Origin: Berberis thunbergii
Taxonomy: Eukaryota > Streptophyta > Magnoliopsida > Ranunculales > Berberidaceae
Assembly (NCBI GenBank): GCA_003290165.1
Contig: QNQO01009149.1
Coordinates: forward strand, 1-64,000
DNA length: 64,000 nt
Direction of reading: 5' to 3'
The translations under genes were made by a program, and so were the position numbers. Position 1 is the stretch's first letter. Each line of letters starts with the position of its first letter. The notes under the pieces are model-generated. The model did not search any database. It was not told the origin of the DNA and worked only from the letters and a program-made list of their open reading frames with translations. Shown here in pieces: positions 1 to 12,196 of this stretch.

Positions 1-264
1 CGCACGGGAAGTACTTGAGAAAAGCCCATGACAGTTGGTATCAGAGCCCGGTTTGGCAAGGTTGGTGAAATTATTCTACACAAGATAATGTCGTCGAAGG
101 TCAACAACACATCAATTGGCAACAACGACAAAGGTGGGAAAGTTCACAAGACAAGTCGAAGGACATGATCGTTGCGATGGATGAAAGGTTGGCTAAGTTG
201 TGTGCCACCTGTCCGACTTGAGGGAGAAAGTCGAAGACATGGACCAACGCATTGAGAGGGGCAA

Positions 265-1037
265 GTGTCCAATGAGGAGGACCAAACTCTCCAGGAAGAA
301 ATGCAAGGAGCCTTAAACGCAGTAGTGGACATGGTGTCCAAAAAGATCGAGTCCCTTGAAGCCCAAATTGTTGCCAAAGATGCGGAGATGCATGCTTACA
401 GGGAAAGAGTTGAGAAGCTAGAAACTCAACTCAATGTGTGTATGGCTACGATAGCCAATGGTGGGACTACACCAGAGACAATCACCCACAGAGTCGAAGC
501 TCCCAAACCTAAGGCCTATGGTGGGGCAAGGAGTGCAAGGGAGATCGACAACTTCTTGTGGAACATGGAGCGCTACTTTGATGCGGTTGGCATAATAGAT
601 GAAACATCAAAAGTACGTAGTGTCTCCTTATATTTAAATGATGTTGCTATAGTTTGGTGGCGTAGAAGGTCCGATGATGTCAAGAAGGGATTGTGCACCA
701 TCGACACTTGGGAAGAATTCACGAAAAAACTCAAGAGACAATTCTACCAGGAGAATGTTGAAAACGAAGCTATAGGGCCAAGCTTCGCCGCCTTCAACAC
801 AAAGAAGGCCACATAAGGGAGTATGTGAAGGAGTTCTCGGATTCGCTCTTGGAGATTCCTGACATGGGAGAAAATGATGTTTTGTTTAGCTTCCTTGATG
901 GCCTAACAGGTTTGGCCAAGTTGGAATTGAAGAGGCGAGGTGTGCAAGACCTTGCAACGGCTATGGCTGCAGCCAAATCCTTGATTGAGTTCAAGAGAAA
1001 TGATCATCCAAGGGGCAAGGGGAAAAGGGTCGAGTAA
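265..1037 (+). pseudogene. retrotransposon gag, frameshifted
   Basis: This is the capsid-type gag of a gypsy-like element. The first part (265-816) has a charged coiled-coil-like N-terminus and then the retrotransposon gag domain, with residues such as DNFLWNMERYFDAVG, YLNDVAIVWWRRR and WEEFTKKLKRQFY. Those are typical of the Retrotrans_gag family. One frame change near 780-820 moves the reading frame. The domain then continues from 825 (EYVKEFSDSLLEIPDM, FLDGLTGLAKLELKRR) to a stop at 1035-1037. No zinc knuckle or protease follows. The frameshift means the copy is probably not functional. Confidence 0.75.
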
Positions 1038-1291
1038 TGATGGGCCAAGGTGGGGGAGACAAAGAGAAGTCCTCCAAGGAACACAAGTACTCCAAAGACA
1101 AGTGGATAGGAGAAAAGAGACGGATCACCCAAGAAGATATCTTGCTTCTTATGTAGTGGACCTCAGCGGGCATTCGAGTGTCCCAATCGGGGAAAACTTG
1201 TCGCATTTGTCATGAAGGAAGAAGCAAAAGAGGAAAGGAGGATCATCTCAATGAATCTCCTAAGTGTCATTCAAGCTAAGGTCGAGGAGGG

Positions 1292-1520
1292 TGGAGTTGT
1301 ATAAATAGGCTAAGGCCTCATTTGTTGTAATCACCTCGGAGAATTCAAGCAATACAAATTCTAGTTCTCTTAAGCTCTCTTGTGTGTTCTTAGGGTTGCT
1401 TAGCTTTCCATAGTCTTAGTAAGTCTTTCGTGGGCAGGCTGACTAGCTTTCTTTGATAAGTCGGGGCAAAGTTTGCTAGTGCCGCACAGGAAGTACTTGA
1501 GAAAAGAAAGCCCGTGACAT
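1292..1520 (+). repeat. 3' LTR of the gag-only element
   Basis: It begins after the purine tract and contains TATAAATA at about 1300. Its last ~40 bp match the 33 bp at the left edge of the window and end in TGACA. The left LTR is mostly outside the window, so length and identity cannot be measured. The start position is approximate. Confidence 0.5.
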
Positions 1521-1584
1521 ATGACACCCACTAGTTGGGCATCAAAACTTAAGCAAGGTAGACTCGCAGGGTCCACAAAACTCA

Positions 1585-3090
1585 AATTTTCTCCCCCCTC
1601 AACTGAGAATGGGAAGAAGATGTTAAATAAATACCGCAGACTTGCAAAAAGGATTGCGAAATGTGAAAAGCTTGTCGTTTGCAGATTTATGGGAAGAGGC
1701 TAGCATTCAACTATGTGAAAGAATCACTAGTGAAAGCTTGGGAAACCAGGAATTTTGATATGAACATTCATGGTGAAAAATTGTGTTCAAATTCAAAGAG
1801 AAACAAATAGAGCTAGAGCATTGAGACTGGATCCATTCATATTGTTAGCCGATTATTCATCATAAGGGCTTGGTCCCCAATCATGGATGAAGAATCAGAC
1901 ATAATTACCTCCATCCCCATATGGATAACCCTAAGGAAGGTACCTCTTTTCCTTTGGAACCCTGAAGGAATTCAGTGCATAGCAAGTGCATAGGAGTTCC
2001 TATCATGCTTGATAGAGAACGAAAGAGGGATCAAAACTAGCCTTTGCCAGAGTTTGCATTGAAGTGGACGTAAGCAGTGAACTACCCAAAGAAATCCCAG
2101 TAGTCATCAATGACAAAACAACTAGAATTGTTGAAGTAGAGTATGCTTGGGTCCCTGCCAAATGCAATGCCTGCGCTACCTTTGGGCACTCAACATTGCA
2201 ATGCCCCAAGCAACTCAACAACAAACCATCAGTAGCCAGGGCATGGAGGGCCACAGGAAGGCAATCGCCTACAGAAAACAGGACAATGAGGGTTGGGTAA
2301 TAGCTAAAGGAAAGCATGCATTCAAGCCAAGCAACAACGGGGCATCGAAACCAATAGAAAAAGGTGATACCATTCAGGTGATAGAACCCAAAGGCAAGCA
2401 AGTGCAAGGCAAGGAGGTTATAGAACCTAAAGGCAAGGAGGTGCAAGGCACAAAACATAAAACCAATGATGTTGCAGACACCCAACTGATACCAGCAGTG
2501 GAGATTCAACAGAATTTGAACACAAAGAAATGGATTGCTCCCTCCACGACACAGCAGCCAAGTGAGAACACAAACAATGTGAATGAGGTAGATATTATAG
2601 ATCAGTATGATGATGAGATGGATACTGCGAACCAGTCAAACAAATAAGTTATCCCTACACTCCCAGTTGAGGAACAAGAAGTAAGCCAACAAGAAGTTGA
2701 TGCTCTTGTGCAAATTCAATGTGCAAGAGAAGTTGCTCAAAATCAGGAAAGATGCAGCGAACAGGCGGGTGCAACTTCAAAATCTGCTTCTACATTTCCT
2801 GAAGTAGGACGAGAGATGACTGATGAAAGACAGGGGAAAGATCGCACGAACTCTCCAACAGCGCCCATGGATTGGCTAACACCCCAAGCCATCAATGCTT
2901 TGAATACAACAATTGCAAGAATAAGCAATGATGCATTGATCACCGAAATTAAAGGCTTACTTGAAGCAGAAGTAGCAAAGGTTGCGGCAAAACACTATTG
3001 AAAAGGAGCATGAGGTTACCATAATACAGCCTCCCTCGAAATATGTTCCTCGAAGGTCTTCTCGAAGCAAGAAGACAAATCCTTAATTCA
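1585..3090 (+). pseudogene. L1-type LINE ORF1 remnant (DUF4283 plus zinc knuckle)
   Basis: Broken reading frames give a DUF4283-like segment (SIPIWITLRKVPLFLWNPEG near 1910-1975), then ELPKEIPVVIND and VEVEYAWVPAKCNACATFGH. The zinc knuckle is C-x2-C-x4-H-x4-C (CNACATFGHSTLQC). A low-complexity acidic tail and a basic end (PRRSSRSKKTNP near 3080) follow. The same arrangement is seen at 28098-28760 ahead of an endonuclease/RT region, which identifies the family. Stops and frameshifts are frequent, and no ORF2 follows this copy. Confidence 0.7.
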
Positions 3091-3159
3091 GGTAACTGAA
3101 GATGATAATACAGGTAGAATGAAAATGCTTATTAGAACCTTGTAGGGATGCTAGATTAG

Positions 3160-4410
3160 TGCAAGCATTCAATGGTTTCTATATCATGATTTATTGTGTT
3201 TCAATTCTTTACGACGACTTCTCATACATCCTGGGGCCCACATTAGGTATAAATCAGGTCATGAGAATGATTAAAGGATTGATTGGTAATTATGAGAAAG
3301 AAAAGTTATGGCAGATCTATCATGCAATCACTTTAGTATCAGAACACTTTGTAAGATTACTCCCCAACCTGGAGACGTTGAATGTAGATCTAATTAGGTT
3401 ATTTGTTGAAGTTGTGAAACAAGCTTATTGTTCTGTAGATGATGTAACGAGTAAACGTATGAGCGATTGTATACTTTATCATCATTTTTTTATTAATATA
3501 AGGTTCGAAAATCCTAAAAACCCCAGCTCACTTTCCAAAAAAAAAAAAACTAATTTCATTGCAACCCATCACTTGCCTTTTGGAAATACTAAAAAAAAAC
3601 TATAGTTCATCTCTGGGTTACTTTATTTTTTACCTACCAAGACTTCTGTATTGAAGATTGATCAAAGAAGTATATAGTAGGCTCTTTGAAAAGAAGTATA
3701 TAGTAGGCTCTTTGGAGGTGAACAAAAATGAAGGAAGGAAAATTAAAGTTTATTTATCTTTATAATGTTGTAGATTTTATCGATCAATTTTTTCAAACTT
3801 CGGTATTCTAACATTCAAGATTTCTTTTCAGTATCAACATTCAATCACTAATAGCTTCAACAAACAGCTATATATTCCTAGAGGTATATAGTCACTATAT
3901 GTTCATATGTGAGATTTATGTTGTTTATGATAAGCGATAACAAATATTTGGAGGGACGCATGATCAAATATTATTTACTTTATCTTGAAAATGTGGAGAA
4001 AATTGTGCAATGAAATATTCATATTACGTGAATGAGAAGGCAAAAAGGCAGATGGATTCAAAACTTCAATTGTTTGAACTTTGAACCACTTTCAACCTAG
4101 AGTCCATTTAGTTGGTATGTTTAGCTTTATTAGCAAAAAGTTGGGAAAGGCAAGACAGAAAAAGCAATAAAGAGTTGGACAGAAAAATAGCTGATGAAAC
4201 AGATCGATGTCTTTATGCGGTGGCGAGGAAGGAACGATGGGTACATCTCTGTGGTACTCAAAGTGAAAGAGTCCGATGGACGGTGCGCTAGAAGCTGTGA
4301 AAAATGGTGGTGATGGTGGTTGTTAAATTGTTATATATTAAAAGCTTAAACTTTAGAGAAAGCAAATATACGTCTATTATCATATTCAAATTACAAAGTG
4401 GTCAGAGCCT
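3160..4410. repeat. non-coding duplicated block (copy of 37650-38470)
   Basis: No credible gene. From about 3720 to 4405 the sequence closely matches 37760-38470, including the stretch coding for KMKEGKLKFIYLYNVVDFID and the block with TATGCGGTGG at 4214. The copies part company near 4405, just before the LTR of copia-1. Part of the 3159-3605 reading frame falls in this repeat and is not otherwise recognisable. Confidence 0.6.
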
Positions 4411-4448
4411 ACAATGGGTAAAGTGTGTTAAAGAAAAGAAGTTTATTT

Positions 4449-5135
4449 TGTGGGATTTCGTGGCTCACAATTTCAATCCATAGAGTTTGAAATGGAATAG
4501 GATTGCTATATATGTGACAAAATACAGATCTTATAAAATAGGATCCCTATTCTATAGGGATTTCTATTCTTATTCAGAAGTCATATACAGATCAGGCATA
4601 CAAGTTTTCTTTTGTATTCAAACAAGGACACAGATGGGTTTTCAGGTCCTATTAGGACTCAAAATATGAAGCAACAATTGCTATAAATATCAGCCTATTC
4701 CAAGGATTAAGGATCGTATTTTCTAAGGCAGAAAATAGGGTATTGGGGCTGTTTTTTATTGACAGAAAACAGAAGTTTATTCGCAGCCATTGATCACAGT
4801 TTTCAAGGTAAGGTTTGAGTATTACCAAGGCAGAAAACTAAAGAGAATCTGCTGATTTTTCTTTGTATCGAAAGTGTAGGGAAGAACGGTACAATCCGTG
4901 AGTATAACGGATTACTTTCAGATTGAGAGTTGAGAGAACTGGAAACTATTCTCAAGAGTTTGTACTTCTCAGATTACTCTTTCATAATAAAGAAGCTCGT
5001 CGTTGTCCCGTGGATGTAGGCACATTGCCGAACCACGTATATCTTGTCTATTTACTGTTACTGATTGCTAGACTCTTACTTTTACTTGCAAGTACCAATT
5101 AGGTTCGGGCGTTTTTCGAGGATAAGCATACAACA
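4449..5135 (+). repeat. copia-1 5' LTR
   Basis: Starts TGTGGGATTTCG and ends CATACAACA. It pairs with 9458-10144 at equal length. It contains CTATAAATATC (about 4680-4690) as a TATA candidate and AATAAAG near 4986 as a polyadenylation signal candidate. Confidence 0.92.
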
Positions 5136-5151
5136 AGTGGTATCAGAGCTC
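5136..5151 (+). promoter_or_regulatory. copia-1 primer-binding site
   Basis: AGTGGTATCAGAGCTC directly after the LTR. TGGTATCAGAGC is the usual complement of the plant initiator Met-tRNA 3' end, used to prime minus-strand DNA synthesis. Confidence 0.85.
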
Positions 5152-5179
5152 CAGGGTTGGTGTCTACAAGGTTTGACGA

Positions 5180-7640
5180 TATGTCAGAAAGGAAAGGTGA
5201 AGTCTACGCAAAGGTTCATGGATTTGATGTTCTTCGATTCAATGGAAGGAACAACTTTAGCAGTTGGCAGACAACGGTGATGGATATACTGATTAACAAT
5301 GATCTGGCAGACACGATAGAAGGTGAACCAGATGTGAAACCAACTGGTTGGGATGCAAATAAGTTCAAGGCAATGGATAGGAAGGCATGTAGTACTATCC
5401 GGCTATATCTCGATACGGGAGTTGCGTATAACTACCGTGATGAAAAGACGGCAAAGTCCAATTTGGGATAAGTTGATGAATACCTACCTCAGGAAGGATC
5501 AGATTGAGTTTACTATACCTTCAGAAAAAGCTCTTCACATTCAAGATTGAACCAGGTAAACTCATGACCGATCATGTTACTGAATTTGAGTGTTTATTTT
5601 CAGATTGCATCGGTTTAGGTGCAAACTATGATGATAATGTCAAATCTTTGTTGTTATTGACTTCTTTATTACCTGAGTGGGAAGTATTGGTCGACACGTT
5701 GGTCACCAATAAGACAGAAAGTTTAGTTTATACAGATGTGGTTTCTGTGGTGCTTACGAAAGCTGCTCACAAGAAGGATATGGCTGATGATGCACAAGTT
5801 CATGGTCTTATGGTCAGAGGCCGGAATCAGGGTAATAACAAGGGCAATAACAGGCAAGGCAATGGTCGGAAGAATAGAGGCCGCTCACAGTCTCGCGGAA
5901 GAAACATGTCAAAGGTTGAGTGTTATACTTGTCACAAGAAGAGTCATTTCAAAAGGGATTGTCCTACTAGGAAGGATAATGGCAACAAGGAAGAGAAAAA
6001 TGGCGAGTCGAATCTGGTTGGATTTATACATGATGATGTGGATATCAGGATTGCAGGAGATCTAGCAGAGGCTCTTATGGCAGATAATGGTGACCATCTG
6101 TATGGAGGATGGGTGCTTGATACCGGTGCGTCTTTTCATATGTGTCCTATTAGAGAGTGGTTTACTAGTTACCGTGAGGTGAAGGGTGGATCAGTTTATA
6201 TGGGAGACTCCAGAGTATGCAAGACTAGAGGTGTTGGCACAGTTCATTTCAGTTTGGCAGATGGTTCAGTTAGAAAGCTTACAGAGGTTCGTCATGTACC
6301 GGATCTTTCGAAAGGTCTGATTTCTCTTGGTGCGCTTGAGGCTCAGGGCTTCAAATTTGTTATTGAGAATGACATGTGTTGTGTCTACAATGGTGACAGG
6401 GTAATGCTTACGTCAGTTAGACATGGAAATCTGTATTATCTTCAAGGAGATGCAGTTGAAGGTGGAGCTATGGTCTCAGAGGTTCTTGATGAGAAGAGCG
6501 TAGCCCAGACTCAGTTATGGCACATGCGCTTAGGGCATGTGGGTGAGGCAGGGTTGAAGGCATTGAGCAAGCGAGGCTTGCTTGGCAGTGAAAAGCTTGG
6601 GAAGTTTGACTTTTGTGAACACTGCATCTTCGGGAAGCAGACTCGAGTTAGTTTTGGTTCAGCGAAGCATACTACTGCGGGTATTGTGGATTACATTCAC
6701 ACGGATGTTTGGGGCCCATCCAGGACAGTGTCCAAAGGTGGTTCTAGGTGGTTCGTCAGTTTTGTTGATGACTTCAGCCGGAGAGTATGGATTTACACCA
6801 TGAAAAGAAAGAATGAAGTCACTGACATCTTCAAGAAATGGAGGGCGATGGTAGAGAAGCAGACTGGCAGAGTTATCAAGGTGGTCAGATCCAACAATGG
6901 TGGAGAGTACACTGAAGACCCCCTTGAAGGAGTATTGTCGGGAGCATGGCATTCGCAGGCATTTCACAGTGAAGAAGACACCACAACAGAATGGAGTGGC
7001 GGAAAGGATGAACCGCACACTTCTAGAGAGAGCACGGTGCATGTTGTCTAATGCAGATTAGGCAAGATATGGTGGGCTAAAGCCGTATCTACGGCGTGTT
7101 ATCTCATAAATAGGTCTCCATCATCATCGATTGAATTCAAAACTCCTATGGAGGTATGGTCTGGTACTTCTACGGATTATTCACATCTGAAATTTTTGGT
7201 TGTCCTACTTATTTTCATGTGAAGGATGATAAGCTGGGGTAAGGGCAAGGAAGGCTATATTCCTTGGTTATCCAGGTTCAGTCAAAGGCTACAAATTGTG
7301 GTGCTCTGAAACGGGCAAGTGGGAGATTTCTAGAGATGTAAAGTTTTATGAGGAGGCACTCTTAAGGCCTAAGTGTGATAAATGCAAGGATGGATCTCCG
7401 GTATGGAGAGGTGATAGCTTTGATGATGAGGATGATTTTCTGCAGGTGGAGCTTCTTGGAACTCCTAGGTCTGGTACACAGGATAGTTTTCGGATTCAGG
7501 TCATGGTAATGATGATGGGATTCATGATACAGTACAGGATGATCCAGAGGTTATTGCAGATGAGGAGGTTCCTGTTGAGGAGCCACGGGTACAACATGAG
7601 CATGAGCAGCAGGTTTGTCAGCCGTCTTTGGCAGCACAGA
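5180..7640 (+). pseudogene. copia-1 gag-protease-integrase region, degenerate
   Basis: Gag begins near 5180 (SERKGEVYAKVHGFDVLRFN, a copia gag N-terminus). It continues after a frame change near 5460-5500 in the long frame 5504-7051. That frame holds a UBN2-like gag core, a zinc knuckle CYTCHKKSHFKRDC, the aspartic protease motif WVLDTGASFHMC, the GAG-pre-integrase HxxxC region (LWHMRLGH, FCEHCIFGK) and the start of the integrase core (HTDVWGP). The second catalytic position, normally D in SDNGGEY, is N here (RSNNGGEY), so integrase is probably inactive. After 7040 the frame is lost and the integrase C-terminus reads only in pieces (7296-7460). Confidence 0.85.
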
Positions 7641-9303
7641 GAGAGCGTCGGAATACTATAGCACCCATCATATATGGATTTGAGGAAATGGCAGCCTATG
7701 TTTTTTCAGTTTTCGGAGAGTATGATGATGCACCTACTACGTATAAGCAAGCTTGTAAAAGCTCGCATATGGATGAGTGGAAGGTGGCTATGGATGCGGA
7801 GATACAGTCTCTTCACAAAAATCATACATGGGAGCTGGTGACACTTCCAAAGGGGAAACGGGCGATAGGATGCAAGTGGGTGTACACTCTGAAAGACGGC
7901 ATTCCAAATTCCAAAGGGAATTCTGCAAGTGTAAGATTCAAGGCAAGATTGGTAGCAAAAGGATTTGCACAAACAGAAGGTGTGGATTATAACGAGGTTT
8001 TCTCTCCGGTGGTTAAACACACTTCTATCCGTGTCCTATTAGCTATGGTGGCGCAGTATGACTTAGAGCTCGAGCAACTAGATGCCAAGACTGCTTTCTT
8101 GCATGGTGATCTGGAAGAGGATATTTACATGGTTCAGCCAGATGGATATGCTATTGCTGGGAAGGAAAACATTGTATGCAAACTAAAAAAGTTTCTATAC
8201 GGGTTGAAACAGTCTTCTCGTCAGTGGTACTTGAAGTTTGATACTTTTATGTTGAAGCAAAAGTACGCACGAAGTCAGTATGATCATTGTGTTTATTTCA
8301 GAAGGCTTCGAGATGGTTCCTACATCTATTTATTGCTTTACGTGGATGATATGCTTATTGTTGCTAGGAGTAAGCGTGAGATAGAGCTGCTAAAGGTTCA
8401 GTTGAGCAATGAATTTGAGATGAAGGATTTGGGTCCAGCGAAGAGGATACTCGGGATGGAGATAGTAAGGGACAGGAAGCTTGGTAGATTGTCTTTGTCG
8501 CAGAGGCAATATCTTGAGAAGGTAGTCAGTAGATTTGGCATGGATAGGGCCAAGTCGGTCAGTACTCCCTTGGCAGCTCACTTCAAGCTCTCTGGTTTGC
8601 AGTCCCCTACTACTGTAACAGAGAAGGAATACATGTCACAGGTTCCTTATGCTAGTGCGGTTGGCAGCTTGATGTATGCCATGATTTGCACACGTCCCGA
8701 CATTGCACACGCAGTGAGTTTGGTTAGTCGGTACATGGCTAATCCAGGCAATACCCATTGGCAGGCAGTCAAGTGGATTTTGAGGTATCTTCGAGGCACG
8801 TTGGATGTCGGTTTGGTCTATGAGAGATCGTCAATTTCAGCTGTGACAGGTTATGTTGACTCAGATTATGCAGGAGATTTGGACAGGCGTCGGTCTACTA
8901 CAGGTTACTGTTTTAAATTGGCAGGAGGTCCTATATCTTGACGGTCCATGTTACAGTCAGTTGTTGCGCTGTCTACTACAGAGGCAGAGTATATGGCAGT
9001 GACAGAGGCAGTGAAAGAGGCTATATGGCTTCGAGGTCTAGTTAAAGATTTGGGTGTTACTCAGAGGGATATTACAATTCTTTGTGATAGTCAGAGTGCC
9101 ATCCATTTGGCAAAAATCAGGTTCATCATGCGAGGACCAAGCATATTGATGTCAGGTTTCACTTTATCAGAGATATCATCGAGGACAGAGTTGTGATACT
9201 AGAGAAAGTTGATACAAAGGAGAATGCAGCTGATATGTTGACGAAGGTAGTACCCAGGGTCAAGTTGGAGCATTGTCTCAACTTGATCATACTCTCTAAA
9301 TGT
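7628..9303 (+). pseudogene. copia-1 reverse transcriptase-RNase H, one stop and one frameshift
   Basis: The copia-type RT is open for 437 codons. Motifs in order are GCKWVYTLKDG, KARLVAKGFAQTEGVDYNEV, LDAKTAFLHGDLEE, the catalytic YVDDMLIVA and RYLRGTLDVGLVY. RNase H follows (YVDSDYAGDLDRRRSTTGY). At 8939-8941 a TGA stands where the family has Trp (the ISW motif), so a single G-to-A change ends the frame. It continues at 8948 ([30 protein letters not shown]). A shift of frame near 9113 precedes the C-terminus ([20 protein letters not shown]). Confidence 0.9.
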
Positions 9304-9457
9304 TGATGCCCCACGGGGGCATGGCCCTTAGGGGTGGACGGCCTTTAGGCCAAGAAGACGACGACGAGCAGGTTACCTTGGCTGGGGATTTCATGCCAAG
9401 GTGGAGATGTATGAGCTGATGGAGGTGTGTCCTGAAATTGTTCGCCAAGGTGGAGAT

Positions 9458-10144
9458 TGTGGGATTTCGTGGCTCACAATTTCAATCCATAGAGTTTGAA
9501 ATGGAATAGGATTGCTATATATGTGACAAAATACAGATCTTATAAAATAGGATCCCTATTCTATAGGGATTTCTATTCTTATTCAGAAGTCATATACAGA
9601 TCAGGCATACAGGTTTTCTTTTGTATTCAAACAAGAACACAGATGGGTTTTCAGGTCCTATTAGGACTCAAAATAGGAAGCAACAATTGCTATAAATATC
9701 AGCCTATTCCAGGGATTAAGGATCGTATTTTCTGAGGCAGAAAACAAGGTATTGGGGCTGTTTTTTATTGACAGAAAACAGGAGTTTATTCGCAGCCATT
9801 GATCACAGTTTTCAAGGTAAGGTTTGAGTATTACCAAGGCAGAAAACTGAAGAGAATCTGCTGATTTTTCTTTGTATCGAAAGTGTAGGGAAGAACGGTA
9901 CAATCTGTGAGTATAACAGATTACTTTCAGATTGAGAGTTAAGAGAACTGGAAACTGTTCTCAAGAGTTTGTACTTCTCAGATTACTCTTTCATAATAAA
10001 GAAGCTCGTCGTTGTCCCGTGGATGTAGGCACATTGCCGAACCACGTATATCTTGTCTATTTACTGTTACTGATTGCTAGACTCTTACTTTTACTTGCAA
10101 GTACCAATTAGGTTCGGGCGTGTTTCGAGGATAAACATACAACA
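9458..10144 (+). repeat. copia-1 3' LTR
   Basis: 687 bp, same length as the 5' LTR. By eye about 15 substitutions separate them and no indels are seen. Ends AACA, followed by TATCT, the imperfect target duplication of TATTT at 4444-4448. Confidence 0.92.
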
Positions 10145-10317
10145 TATCTATGTTACAAAATAAAATGTGGTACAATAATAATTAATTTATGAAACACACA
10201 ATAATATTTCAATACAATTCTTTACATGGTATCTAAGCAAGGCTTCACTGGTTAACCAAACTCGAGCCGCCGCGCCGATAATCCTTCTTGCTTGTTAAAA
10301 GTTAACAAGCACCACCT

Positions 10318-10670
10318 CACGCAGCCACGCAATCTCACCATCTCTGCTTCTTCACGCAGCCACAACACACAAACACTACAATCATCATCAAAACTTCATC
10401 ATATCACAACACACAAACACTGCAATCACAACAAGAGATCATAGTCGATCTGACCGAACAAGAGATCATCATCAACAATAATCGAACACCATCAAAGACC
10501 ATCATCATCATCAACAAGAGGCCGCCATCATCATCATCACCAGCATCTATCAGATCCATCTATCAATCAGAACAACATCGAACACCATCATCAATCTCAT
10601 CAAATCCATTATCAATCCAAGCATAAATCGAACACCATCATCAATCTCCTCGTCTTGGTCGTCACCGACT
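10318..10670 (+). repeat. CAT/ATC-rich simple-sequence leader of copia-2
   Basis: Dense CATCAT and AACACC/ACACCATCATCAAT repeats between the primer-binding site and gag start at 10801. No reading frame of interest. It belongs to the untranslated leader of copia-2. Confidence 0.6.
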
Positions 10671-10800
10671 ATTAACAGAGACGTGAAGAAGTAGGAGCAA
10701 AGTAACAAAGAAAGGCCATGAGAAAGGCTTGATTTTTTTTTATACAGTCGCTACCCCAAAATTTACTTAGTACTGCCACAAACACAAAAAAACAGCCACC

Positions 10801-12021
10801 ATGGCCGACAATACAAACAATGGTTCAAACACCAACTCACCATACAACAATCCTCATCACCCATACTTTCTTCACCACTCCGATCAACCTGGAGTGGCTC
10901 TTGTTTCACAGCCACTTACTCCTACCAATTACAACATATGGAGTCGAGTTATGACCATACCTCTCAAAGCCAAAAACAAATTGGGTTTTGTTGATGGATC
11001 TATCAGAAAACCCGGCGACAAAGCAATAATGATGAACTACAACAATGGGATCGTTGCAACAACTTGGTGAAATCATGGCTCATCAACACCATCTCACCTG
11101 ACCTCCAGGCAAGTGTCATGTACTGTGAATTGACCTATAATGTGTGGGCTGATTTGAAAAAAATGTATGCACAAACTAATTACGTGCAGATCTATCATAT
11201 TGAATCTAAAATCCATAGATGCACTCAAGGGGCTATTTTACCAAATTAATGGCTCTATGGGACGAATTGGATGTTGTGGTTGGTTTTACTGAAGACACTA
11301 GTGACACCATGAACACCGTTTTCGCATATGTCCACCACTCGATCAAGTTCTTGATGGGGCTAACCAACGCCTACAATTCGGTTAAGGGTCATATTTTGTT
11401 GATGGATCAACTTCCTCCACTCAAGAAGGGTTACTCCCTTGTGCTTCGTCGCGAACGCCAGCAAGAGATCTGTAAAGGCAAATTCAACATACCTGATGCT
11501 GCAGCTTTTGTCATGCGGAATATTGATCCCAAAGGTGCACACAACATTGACAAGTCGGGAGTACCCCGAAAGCTCTTTAATCCCGACGTCAAGTGTGGAA
11601 CATGTGACAGGGTAGGTCATACTACTACTGACTGTCGTTCTCATTTCACTTGTGACTATTATGGATTGAAAGCCCACACTATCGACAATTGTTGGAAATT
11701 TAATAGAGCCGATCATATTAAACAACGACATTTTCAGAAAGATCGTTTTATAGGAAATAATGTGTCCACTTCTTCTAATGTGCAACCATCCAATCATTTT
11801 CCATTCACTTCCAAGCAGTACAAGCAAATCATGGCCTTGCTACACAACAAGTCCAAGCCTCACAATATTGGCGATGACCTTTCTATTACTGAATTGATAG
11901 GTAAAGTACTCTCTCTCAAATCTCATGGCTCTCGTTCATCATGGATCCTTGATAGCGGCGTGACTGATCATATAGTTCATAACCCTTATTTACTCACCTT
12001 TTCCAAATCTGTCCACAATTG
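10801..12021 (+). pseudogene. copia-2 gag and protease
   Basis: Starts at ATG 10801, preceded by a Kozak-like CCACC, and encodes a copia gag of the Retrotran_gag_3 type (LTPTNYNIWSRVMTIPLKAK). Frame changes occur near 11060 and 11225. Two zinc-knuckle-like units follow (CGTCDRVGHTTTDC and CDYYGLKAHTIDNC). The protease motif is WILDSGVTDHIVHN; the usual DSGATDH has Ala at the Val position. The frame ends at 12020-12022. Confidence 0.8.
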
Positions 12022-12196
12022 AACCGTTGAGCTCCTTGATGGTACACTTGTTGTTGTTACACACATTGGCACCATGACTTTTTTTTGTTTTTACCTTGCA
12101 TGATGTTCTTTGTGTTCCCTCTTTTAATCTTAATTTAATTTCCATTAGCAAACTCACAAAACATTCTCTCTTTCTCACCATTTCCCTCAACAATTC

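Larger units (their letters stand above)
1..1520 (+). mobile_element. gag-only Ty3/gypsy-like retrotransposon, non-autonomous
   Basis: The window opens in the last 33 bp of an LTR. A primer-binding site of the initiator Met-tRNA type (TGGTATCAGAGCC, from 36) follows. A gag region and a purine-rich tract (about 1284-1294) come next, then a second LTR end at 1480-1520 repeating the first 33 bp (GAAGTACTTGAGAAAAG, then ending TGACA). No protease, integrase or reverse transcriptase lies between gag and the 3' LTR, so the copy is non-autonomous or deleted. The TATAAATA at 1300 is only a few bases from the polypurine tract, which suggests a shortened U3. The 5' LTR is cut by the window edge. Confidence 0.75.
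4449..10144 (+). mobile_element. Ty1/copia LTR retrotransposon (copia-1), near complete
   Basis: 5696 bp with two 687-bp LTRs (4449-5135 and 9458-10144), each starting TGTGGG and ending AACA. A Met-tRNA-type primer site follows the 5' LTR and a purine tract (CCAAGGTGGAGA) precedes the 3' LTR. Target duplication is TATTT/TATCT with one mismatch. Gag, protease, integrase, RT and RNase H are in copia order. The LTRs differ at about 15 sites by eye, mostly transitions, suggesting a fairly recent insertion. Several frameshifts and a stop make it non-autonomous now. The domain style (WVLDTGASFHMCP, LWHMRLGHVGEAGL) resembles the Tnt1/Tork type, which is an inference. Confidence 0.92.

Noticed and set aside
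2003..2509. 168-codon minus-strand frame
   Set aside because: It is antisense to the LINE ORF1 coding sequence, which has a recognisable zinc knuckle on the plus strand.
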